64,000 nucleotides of DNA from Cnuibacter physcomitrellae (lineage in GTDB: Bacteria > Actinomycetota > Actinomycetes > Actinomycetales > Microbacteriaceae). This document shows positions 58,367 through 64,000 of the stretch, piece after piece; position 1 is the first letter of the stretch; every line of letters starts with the position of its first letter. Below the pieces are notes generated by a model. The model ran no database searches. It was not told the origin of the DNA and saw nothing but the letters and a program-made list of their open reading frames with translations. The stretch is from NCBI RefSeq assembly GCF_014640535.1, contig NZ_BMHD01000001.1, forward strand, positions 994,214-1,058,213, in the 5' to 3' direction. The translations under genes and the position numbers were made by a program.

Positions 58367-59095
58367 ATGCTCACCCGCCTCCGCAGCTCGCGCGACAACG
58401 TCCACATCGCGCTCATGCTGGCCCTGACGTTCTCGACCGGCATCGTCGACGCGATCGGCTACCTGGGCCTCGACAAGGTGTTCGCCGGCAACATGACCGG
58501 CAACGTGGTGATCCTGGGCATGGCGGTCGCCGGAGCGGACGACCTGCCCTGGTTCGGACCGCTGCTCGCGCTCTTCGCGTTCATGCTCGGCGCGGTCATC
58601 GGCGGGCGCATCCTCCGGCCGGTGAAGAGCGGGTGGTCGAACCGCTCGACGTGGACGTTCTTCGCCGTCGGCGTGGTCATCCTCGGTCTCGGCATCGCCC
58701 TCTTCCTCACCCACGGGGCGCCGCCGGACCCGTGGGAGTACGTGATCACCGTGCTCCTCGCCGGATCGATGGGCCTCCAGGCCGCGACGGCCCGCCACAT
58801 CGCCGTCAAGGACGTCACGACCGTGGTCGTGACCTCGACCATCACCGGATTCGCCGCCGACTCCCGCCTCGCCGGCGGCAAGGGCCAACCGTGGTTCCGG
58901 CGCGGAGCCGCCATCGTGCTCATCGCGGCGGGCGCGGGCGTGGGGGCGCTCCTCCTCCAGCTCCACATCGGCGCCGGCCTCCTCGCCGCCGGCGGCGTCA
59001 CCGTCGTCGCCGCCCTCGTCGGCCACCTGATCGCCCACGACCGCTACAAGCCCGCCCCCGCCGACGCGCCGACGGCCGCCGGCACCAGCGCCTGA
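58367..59095 (+). CDS. DUF1275 (YoaK-family) membrane protein
   Basis: 242-residue inner-membrane protein with about six transmembrane helices; family markers are TFSTGIVDAIGYLGLDKVFAGNMTGNVVILGMA near the N-terminus and GLQAATARHIAVKDVTTVVVTSTITGFAAD in the middle. Function unknown, possibly a small transporter. ATG 58367 is preferred because TACGGT (58354-58359) is 7 nt before it; ATG 58361 is the alternative and adds two residues. Confidence 0.85.
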   Translation: MLTRLRSSRDNVHIALMLALTFSTGIVDAIGYLGLDKVFAGNMTGNVVILGMAVAGADDLPWFGPLLALFAFMLGAVIGGRILRPVKSGWSNRSTWTFFAVGVVILGLGIALFLTHGAPPDPWEYVITVLLAGSMGLQAATARHIAVKDVTTVVVTSTITGFAADSRLAGGKGQPWFRRGAAIVLIAAGAGVGALLLQLHIGAGLLAAGGVTVVAALVGHLIAHDRYKPAPADAPTAAGTSA

Positions 59096-59314
59096 GGCGG
59101 TGCCGGAGTCAGACCGGCCCGCCTTCGCCGCCTCGAGGACGGCTCCACAGGGAGGTCCCGGGATTCGGCACGGGCCGGGGTGGGCAGGGCTCACGCCGCT
59201 GGCCCCGTAGGCGTCGATGCTGCGAGGACGTTCACGCTGAAGTCGGACGTCGAGGACACAGGAGAGGATCAGCGCTCAGGAGAACCCTGCGGTCGACGAA
59301 GATGCTGGGCCCGA
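59096..59314. other. Intergenic region between the DUF1275 gene and the toxin-antitoxin pair
   Basis: About 220 bases in which I see no credible gene, hairpin or repeat. It marks a change from very GC-rich sequence to the visibly AT-richer toxin-antitoxin module. Confidence 0.5.
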
Positions 59315-59620
59315 TCAGGCGACCTGCAGTCGGCTATCACCGGCGACGTACTCGACGACGAGGTCGCCGCCGACAGCTTCGATGTACTTCCGAATCGTGC
59401 CGACGCGGGCGCTGTCGAGATCGCCGTTCTCGATCTTCGAGACCTGGCGCTGACCGACACCGATGCGCTCGGCGAGCTGAGCTTGGCTGAGTCCGAGTTG
59501 CTCACGGAGTTCGCGCAGCCGGTACGCCCGCACCTCGCCCAGCATCCGCTCCTTCTGCGCGTCGACACGTGCACGGTTCGCGGGACGCTTCTCAAGCAGC
59601 TGCTCCGGAGTAAGAGCCAT
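59315..59620 (-). CDS. HigA-like antitoxin (XRE HTH)
   Basis: 101-residue protein with a central HTH_3 domain (LREQLGLSQAQLAERIGVGQRQVSKIENGDLD, about 42-73) and a helical N-terminus (LTPEQLLEKRPANRARVDAQKERM). It would neutralise the toxin encoded just upstream and repress the operon. ATG 59620 is 5 bases after the toxin stop. Toxin-first order is typical of HigBA. Codon use and base composition are less GC-rich than the neighbours, suggesting acquisition. Confidence 0.88.
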   Translation of the reverse strand: MALTPEQLLEKRPANRARVDAQKERMLGEVRAYRLRELREQLGLSQAQLAERIGVGQRQVSKIENGDLDSARVGTIRKYIEAVGGDLVVEYVAGDSRLQVA

Positions 59621-59625
59621 CGTGA

Positions 59626-60003
59626 TCACTTCCTCTTCGTCTTGTTCTTCTCGGTCTGCTTCTTCATCTGGGCCAGATGCTCTGTGAAACGAGCGTCTGC
59701 GATCGGGATGTTCTCCCGGTACCACGTCTTCCAGTTACCGGCCTTGTCGCCGGCGACCAGCACGATCGCTTGTCGCTGGGGATCGAAGGCGAACAGCACC
59801 CTCAGCTCCGACTTACCGGATGAGCCGGGTCGAAGCTCCTTCATGTTCTTGTACGAGGATCCCTTCACCGTGTCCACGAGGGGACGTCCCAGCTGTGGGC
59901 CGTGTTCCTGGAGGAGTTCGATGGCAGCGATGACCTGGTCATATGTGTCGTCATCCAGGTCCATCAGCCAATCCTCGATCAACCCGAGGTCGACGGTCCA
60001 CAT
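59626..60003 (-). CDS. HigB/RelE-like toxin (type II toxin-antitoxin)
   Basis: 125-residue protein of the HigB/Gp49-like group: DLGLIEDWLMDLDDDTYDQVIAAIELLQEHGPQLGRP at the N-terminus, VDTVKGSSYKNMKELRPGSSGKSELRVLFAFDPQRQAIVLVAGDK in the core, and a Lys-rich tail. Relatives cleave mRNA on the ribosome. ATG 60003 follows TAAACT by 6 nt. It sits at the mutM-proximal edge of the 51-kb accessory block. Confidence 0.9.
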   Translation of the reverse strand: MWTVDLGLIEDWLMDLDDDTYDQVIAAIELLQEHGPQLGRPLVDTVKGSSYKNMKELRPGSSGKSELRVLFAFDPQRQAIVLVAGDKAGNWKTWYRENIPIADARFTEHLAQMKKQTEKNKTKRK

Positions 60004-60009
60004 ACCCGA

Positions 60010-60031
60010 AGTTTAGACCTTGCAGGGTCTA
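60010..60031 (-). promoter_or_regulatory. Promoter and operator of the HigBA-like operon
   Basis: -10 TAAACT (60015-60010, minus strand) with 6 nt to ATG 60003. The inverted repeat TAGACC-N6-GGTCTA (60014-60031) overlaps it, fitting autorepression by the HigA-like protein. Confidence 0.65.
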
Positions 60032-60123
60032 GTCGCAAGGACCATCCAGCCGCGTCTATCCAAGCCGTCGGATCGCAGACGACCGTTCTCCTGCAGAACA
60101 GGAAGACATCACCATTGGTGACA

Positions 60124-61137
60124 CTAGGCCGCCGTGCGTGGCGCCCGGGGGCGACGCTGGCAGCGCGGGCAGAGGTGGGAGCCGCGGTTCATGAACTGCT
60201 CCCGCACGATCGGCGTGCCGCAGCGGGGACACGGCTTCCCCTGCTGGCCGTAGGCGTTGAGGCTGTGGGAGAAGTAGCCCGAGGCGCCGTTGACGTTGAC
60301 GTACTGGGCATCGAAGCTGGTGCCGCCCTCGGCCAATGCCTTCTCCAGCACGAGACGCACCTCGGCGAGCAGCACGCGGGCGCGGGCGCGGGGCAGCCGA
60401 TCGGTCGGATGCTCGTAGTGCACCCGCGCCGCCCAGAGCGACTCGTCGGCGTAGATGTTCCCGATGCCCGACACGAGCGTCTGATCGAGGAGGGCGCGTT
60501 TGATCCCGGTGCGGCGCTTCGACAGCGCAGCGAGGAACGCGTCGTCGTCGAAGGCCGGGTCGAGCGGATCGCGCGCGATGTGGGCGACCTGCGAGGGGAC
60601 GCCGCTCCGCCACTCGGCGAGGAGCGCGGGCGTCAGCGGGGCGAGCGCGTCGTCGACAGCGGCCTCGACGTCGCCCACGTCGTGGGCGAGGCCCGGACCG
60701 AACCACCCGGCCTCCCGGCCGTCGTCCGCGGGGACGAGACGATCGACGGCCATCGAGCCGAAGATGCGCTGGTCGACGAAGTTCACCCACAGCTCACCGT
60801 GCTCCGGGTGCTCCACGTGCAGTCGGATGCGCAGGAGTCCCGACTCCTCGTACCCCGGCTCCCGGAGCAGCACCTGGCCGCTCATGCCCAGATGCGCGAC
60901 GAGCGCGAGCGGCGACTCGTCGCCCTGGATCGCCGAGAGCGGGAGCCACAGGAACTTCCCCCGGCGGCCGGCTCCGAGCATCCGCCGACCCGTGAGCAGC
61001 GCGTCGAAGGCTCCGAGGAGCTGATCGTGACGCTTCAGCGACCGTGGCTCGAACACCTCGACGCCGAGGATCACCGCACCGCTGACCGCGGGCTCGAGCC
61101 CGGCCCGCACCACCTCGACCTCGGGCAGCTCCGGCAC
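60124..61137 (-). CDS. mutM: Formamidopyrimidine-DNA glycosylase
   Basis: Excises 8-oxoguanine and Fapy lesions and nicks the strand. The 337-residue protein has the catalytic N-terminal PELPEVEVVRAGLEP (Pro2, Glu3), the Lys in RRGKFLWLPL, the H2TH motif region (QTLVSGIGNIYADESLWAARVHY) and the C-terminal zinc finger CPRCGTPI...CPRC. It is longer than E. coli MutM (269) because of insertions in the N-terminal lobe. GTG 61137 lies 1 base after the rnc stop, so it is the last gene of the yceD-rpmF-rnc-mutM operon. Confidence 0.96.
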   Translation of the reverse strand: MPELPEVEVVRAGLEPAVSGAVILGVEVFEPRSLKRHDQLLGAFDALLTGRRMLGAGRRGKFLWLPLSAIQGDESPLALVAHLGMSGQVLLREPGYEESGLLRIRLHVEHPEHGELWVNFVDQRIFGSMAVDRLVPADDGREAGWFGPGLAHDVGDVEAAVDDALAPLTPALLAEWRSGVPSQVAHIARDPLDPAFDDDAFLAALSKRRTGIKRALLDQTLVSGIGNIYADESLWAARVHYEHPTDRLPRARARVLLAEVRLVLEKALAEGGTSFDAQYVNVNGASGYFSHSLNAYGQQGKPCPRCGTPIVREQFMNRGSHLCPRCQRRPRAPRTAA

Positions 61138-61138
61138 G

Positions 61139-61873
61139 TCAGCCCTCGGTGAGCGTCGTGAACGCCGCAGCCGCCGCGTTCATCTCGGCCTGCTTCTTGC
61201 TGCTGCCCTCGCCCGTCTCGGCGACCGGCTCGGCGGAGCCGGCCGTGGGCGACAGGGTGACCGTGGCGATGAAGGTCTTCTGATGGTCGGGCCCGGTCGA
61301 CTCGATGTCGTAGACGGGTGCGCCGTAGCCGCGCTCGGCCGCGGCCTCCTGGAGTGCGGTCTTCGGATCCATCGAGATGCCGAAGCGGCGCGGATCCCTC
61401 ACCAGGGGATCGACGAGGCGCAGCACCAGCGCGGTCGCGGCGTCGGGCCCGAGATCGAGGTAGGTGGCGCCGATGAGCGCCTCCATCGCATCGGCCAGGA
61501 TGGAGGACTTGTCGCGTCCGCCCGTCAGCTCCTCGCCCTTGCCGAGCTTGATGTGCTCACCGAGGCCGATGGTCCGGCCGATGTCGGCCAGCGCCACCGT
61601 CGACACCAGGCTCGCCCGCCGCTTCGCGAGCTCGCCCTCGTCGAGGTCGGGGTAGGACGTGTAGAGCATGACTGTGACGGCCTGGCCCAGGATGGAGTCG
61701 CCGAGGAACTCGAGGCGCTCGTTCGTGGGGATGCCGCCGTGCTCGTAGGAGTACGAGCGGTGCGTCAGGGCGAGATCGAGGAGATCCCGATCGAGATCGA
61801 TCTGCAGGGTCGACAGAAGGCGCGAGGCGCCGTGGTCTCCTCCAGCTCGCTGCTGAGGGGAGGTCACGCGCAT
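61139..61873 (-). CDS. rnc: Ribonuclease III
   Basis: Double-strand-specific endonuclease for rRNA and mRNA processing. The 244-residue protein has the signature NERLEFLGDSILG, the second catalytic acidic segment DAMEALIGATYLD and a C-terminal dsRBD (MDPKTALQEAAAERGYGAPVYDI ... GEGSSKKQAEMNAAAAAFTTL). ATG 61873 follows GGAGGAAGG; a GTG two codons later is possible. Between rpmF and mutM, the standard actinobacterial place. Confidence 0.96.
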   Translation of the reverse strand: MRVTSPQQRAGGDHGASRLLSTLQIDLDRDLLDLALTHRSYSYEHGGIPTNERLEFLGDSILGQAVTVMLYTSYPDLDEGELAKRRASLVSTVALADIGRTIGLGEHIKLGKGEELTGGRDKSSILADAMEALIGATYLDLGPDAATALVLRLVDPLVRDPRRFGISMDPKTALQEAAAERGYGAPVYDIESTGPDHQKTFIATVTLSPTAGSAEPVAETGEGSSKKQAEMNAAAAAFTTLTEG

Positions 61874-61919
61874 CGCGCCTTCCTCCGATGCGTCGATGCC
61901 AGGCATCGACCGCCTCGGA

Positions 61920-62123
61920 TCAAACGTCGGCGACCTTGCGGCCCTTGTACTCGAGGAACAGCGGCGTACCGGCGCTGTCTTCGACGACCTTCGCGCGGTG
62001 CGGGAGGCTGTAGGTGGTCTTGCCGTTCTCGACGGTCTTGACCAGGGTGGGGACCTCGGCCTTCCACTGCGAGCGTCGGGCGTGGGTGTTCGAACGCGAC
62101 TTCTTCCGCTTGGGAACAGCCAT
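61920..62123 (-). CDS. rpmF: 50S ribosomal protein L32
   Basis: 67-residue protein beginning [21 protein letters not shown], the invariant bL32 start. No zinc-binding cysteines are present, so it is the C-minus (zinc-free) form. It is coupled to the upstream yceD gene, as in most bacteria, with a 73-base gap. Confidence 0.97.
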   Translation of the reverse strand: MAVPKRKKSRSNTHARRSQWKAEVPTLVKTVENGKTTYSLPHRAKVVEDSAGTPLFLEYKGRKVADV

Positions 62124-62196
62124 GGGTATCGTCTCTCTTCTTGTCGTCGGGGTCGTGCCAGGCGCATCTCACCGCGCCGGGCTCTGGTGACCCGAG

Positions 62197-62739
62197 TCAG
62201 TGCTTCTCGTCGTCCGGGTCTGCGGAAGCCGCCAGGCCGGCCAACGCCGCCCACCGGGGGTCTACGTCGGAAGGTGCCGCACCCACTGCATTCTCCTGCA
62301 GCCGCTCCCCCGTGGCGGGGTCGAGGCCGGGACAATCCGGGCTGCACACCGGCTGGAACGGCAGTGACAGCACCACCGCATCCCTGACCAGCGGTTCGAG
62401 GTCGACATGGTCGGCCTCGACCACAGAGTCAAAAGCTTCCTCAGAAGGATACGCGAAAAGCTCCTGGAATTCGACTTCGACAGGCTGGCTGATCTCGCGG
62501 AGGCAGCGGCCGCACTCCCCGTCGGCGACGGCGGTCACCTCGGCGGTGACGAGGATCCCCTCGTGCACCGACTCGAGTCGGGCGTCGACATGGAGTGTCG
62601 ATCCCTGCTGCACGGCGAGGAGGCCCTCCCCCATCCGCTCGCTGAGCGTGATGTCGAGATCCTTCTCCCGCATCTCGCCAGGACGGCCCTCGAGGTCGCG
62701 GACGTTCAGCATGAACGGCGTCTTCTTGAACGTACTCAC
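62197..62739 (-). CDS. yceD: DUF177 / YceD family protein
   Basis: 180-residue protein of the YceD family, which acts in 23S rRNA metabolism with L32. Two cysteine pairs are visible: CGRCLR (about 75) and CSPDCPGLDP (about 132). GTG 62739 (MSTFKKTPFMLNVRDLEG) is supported by TAAAAT with 6 nt spacing. First gene of yceD-rpmF-rnc-mutM. Confidence 0.92.
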   Translation of the reverse strand: MSTFKKTPFMLNVRDLEGRPGEMREKDLDITLSERMGEGLLAVQQGSTLHVDARLESVHEGILVTAEVTAVADGECGRCLREISQPVEVEFQELFAYPSEEAFDSVVEADHVDLEPLVRDAVVLSLPFQPVCSPDCPGLDPATGERLQENAVGAAPSDVDPRWAALAGLAASADPDDEKH

Positions 62740-62745
62740 CGAAGC

Positions 62746-62751
62746 ATTTTA
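62746..62751 (-). promoter_or_regulatory. -10 box of the yceD-rpmF-rnc-mutM operon
   Basis: TAAAAT on the minus strand, followed by 6 nt and GTG 62739: the best -10 match in the window. The TAA is also the stop codon of the upstream LysR gene. Confidence 0.7.
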
Positions 62752-63687
62752 CTCGGTCGGCGGGTTGCGGTGGCGGTTCGCATCGATGACCTCGGCCGCT
62801 TCCGCTCTGAGCGCATCGATGACCGTGCGCACCGCGAGACGCTCGGCGCGGTCGGGTCGCATGAGCGCGTAGATGTGCCGTTCGGCGACGACGCCGCGGA
62901 GGTTCCGCAGCACGATCTGGTCGCGGTACGCCCCGCCCGCGGTGTAGCAGGGCAGGACCGCCACGCCGAGCCCGGCGGCGACGAACGCCTCGGTGACGCG
63001 GGTGTCACCGAAGCGCTGCACCACGTCCATCGGCGACCCGGCGGCGGCCGAGATGTCGTGGATCGTGCGCTCGAAGGGGTACCCCCAGGGCACCCCGATC
63101 CACTGCTCGCCGACGAGGTCCTCCGGGTCGAGCACCTCCTTCTGCGCCAGGGGATGACCGGGCGGGAGGGCGATGTCGAGCGGCTCGGTCATGAGCTTGA
63201 CCGCGGTGACCTCGGTCGAGTTCCAGTTCTGCGGCGGATCGGTCGGCGAGTGGGCGAGCACGATGTCGAAGTCGGCCGTGAGGAGGGGGAACTCCGCGGA
63301 GTCCACGTCGCGGTCGGCGCAGGTGAGCACCAGGCCGCCCAGGGAGTCGAGGCGCTTCACGAGCCCCGGGAGCAGCATCTGACCTCCGGTCGGGAAGGTC
63401 GACAGCGAGACCTCGCCCGTGGGGTCGTTGCGGAACTCGTCCCACAGCGCCTCGGCTCGCTCGATCGCGACGGCGATGTCGGCGGCGCTGCGCGCGAGGG
63501 CACGGCCCGCGTCGGTCAGGACGATGCCGCGCCCGGACTTCTCCGTCAGGGGCAGCCCCGCCTCGCGCTCGAGCACGCGCAGCTGCTGCGACACCGCGCT
63601 CGGGGTGCGGTGGGTGGCCCGGGCGACCTCGGTGATGCTGCCGCGCTCGGCCAGCTCGCGGAGGAGTTCGAGTCTCCGTACGTCCAT
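62749..63687 (-). CDS. LysR-family transcription regulator
   Basis: 312-residue regulator with an N-terminal winged HTH (ITEVARATHRTPSAVSQQLRVLEREAG, about 18-44) and a LysR effector domain (PLDIALPPGHPLAQ, GLGVAVLPCYTAGG). ATG 63687 follows TAGTAT by 6 nt. It is divergent from a small membrane peptide gene; the gap has AGCAC-N17-GTGCT (63705-63731), a possible LysR dyad. Target genes are unknown and may lie outside the window. Confidence 0.9.
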   Translation of the reverse strand: MDVRRLELLRELAERGSITEVARATHRTPSAVSQQLRVLEREAGLPLTEKSGRGIVLTDAGRALARSAADIAVAIERAEALWDEFRNDPTGEVSLSTFPTGGQMLLPGLVKRLDSLGGLVLTCADRDVDSAEFPLLTADFDIVLAHSPTDPPQNWNSTEVTAVKLMTEPLDIALPPGHPLAQKEVLDPEDLVGEQWIGVPWGYPFERTIHDISAAAGSPMDVVQRFGDTRVTEAFVAAGLGVAVLPCYTAGGAYRDQIVLRNLRGVVAERHIYALMRPDRAERLAVRTVIDALRAEAAEVIDANRHRNPPTE

Positions 63688-63693
63688 GAAGGG

Positions 63694-63699
63694 ATACTA
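63694..63699 (-). promoter_or_regulatory. -10 box of the LysR gene (leaderless type)
   Basis: TAGTAT on the minus strand, followed by 6 nt and ATG 63687. Confidence 0.6.
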
Positions 63700-63801
63700 C
63701 ACGAGCACTTCAGAACTATGCGATTGTGCTAAAGGGAGGACCGTCCGAGAATGGTTGCAGACGCAACGAATCCCGTCCGTCTCGCACAGAAAGGTCCCGC
63801 C

Positions 63802-63927
63802 ATGCTCGTCTTCCTCCTCATCCTCGCCGCCCTGGCCGTCATCGCCATCGCGGGCTCCGTCGTCGAGACGATCCTCGACGGGTACGGCACCCCCGCCATC
63901 CGGACGAACCAGGTCGCCCGGGCCTGA
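63802..63927 (+). CDS. Small single-span membrane peptide
   Basis: 41 residues: MLVFLLILAALAVIAIAGSV forms one hydrophobic helix, then a short polar tail VETILDGYGTPAIRTNQVAR. GAAAGG precedes ATG 63802 by about 7 bases, codon use is GC-rich like the neighbours and a strong hairpin follows the stop. It is divergent from the LysR gene and may be its target. Function unknown. Confidence 0.65.
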   Translation: MLVFLLILAALAVIAIAGSVVETILDGYGTPAIRTNQVARA

Positions 63928-63949
63928 GCGCCGCCGTACCGAAGAACGC

Positions 63950-64000
63950 AGGGGCCCCGGCCTCACGTCGACGAGAGATCGATGTGACGCCGGAGCCCCT
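63950..64000 (+). terminator. Terminator hairpin after the small membrane peptide gene
   Basis: AGGGGCCCCGGCCTCAC (63950-63966) pairs with GTGACGCCGGAGCCCCT (63984-64000) at 15 of 17 positions. It starts 23 bases after the stop and may extend beyond the window. Confidence 0.7.

Noticed and set aside
59096-59314. Gene remnant between DUF1275 and the toxin-antitoxin module
   Set aside because: No recognisable protein fragment in any frame; left as plain intergenic sequence.

Overview
The window looks like chromosome from a high-GC actinomycete, most likely of the family Microbacteriaceae. This is inferred from the very high GC with frequent GCATCCG/GGATGCG runs, many GTG starts, many genes with a TANNNT box exactly 6 nt before the start codon (leaderless-type promoters), LAATG-type C-terminal sorting signals, and the housekeeping order yceD-rpmF-rnc-mutM on the minus strand. 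No tRNA, rRNA, CRISPR array, prophage or transposase gene was seen.

Layout. 1-8.9 kb: the 3' part of a secreted metallophosphoesterase, gnd, and convergent smc. 9.5-15.5 kb: a plus-strand molybdenum cofactor set (MoeB/MoeZ-like-rhodanese, moaA, moaD, moeA, moaC, mogA, moaE). 15.7-19.4 kb: xanthine/hypoxanthine-dehydrogenase-type enzyme (FAD subunit plus a fused 2Fe-2S/molybdopterin subunit). 19.9-21.4 kb: divergent lysG/lysE. 22.1-26.1 kb: guanine-deaminase-like hydrolase, xdhC, and an amidohydrolase paralogue with an altered metal site. 26.2-35 kb: a regulator/reductase pair diverging from a transport-catabolic operon (CodA-like amidohydrolase, ABC importer, FAD oxidoreductase, creatininase-family protein, PNPOx-like protein) of unknown substrate. 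35.2-47.3 kb: DUF4287, MFS, a large GH92 alpha-mannosidase, PhzF, lipoprotein, ThDP decarboxylase, MetV-MetF-like fusion and a secreted beta-propeller protein. 47.3-58.3 kb: ureide genes (allantoinase, urate oxidase, HIU hydrolase, OHCU decarboxylase, MocA-like nucleotidyltransferase, RpiR regulator, allantoate amidohydrolase, PucG-type aminotransferase, AtzH-amidase, formamidase). 58.4-64 kb: DUF1275 protein, HigBA-type toxin-antitoxin, then mutM, rnc, rpmF, yceD, a LysR regulator and a 41-residue membrane peptide.

How the genes work together. The moco genes, XdhC and the MocA-like transferase can make and load the cofactor of the xanthine dehydrogenase. Deaminated purines would go to urate, then through urate oxidase, HIU hydrolase and OHCU decarboxylase to allantoin. 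Allantoinase, allantoate amidohydrolase and the aminotransferase would carry nitrogen on to glycine and ammonia, and formamidase/amidase could finish small amides. An RpiR protein encoded in the last operon is the obvious candidate regulator. No purine permease is visible.

Structure worth attention. In many actinobacteria mutM is followed closely by smc; here the two are on the expected strand in the expected order but about 51 kb apart, with this accessory block between them. Many gaps between transcription units hold palindromic repeats, including 57-bp hairpin units whose arms show compensatory base changes, a six-copy array of another 57-bp unit, and nested terminator-like hairpins. Two genes appear to start at AUC codons placed behind good ribosome binding sites.
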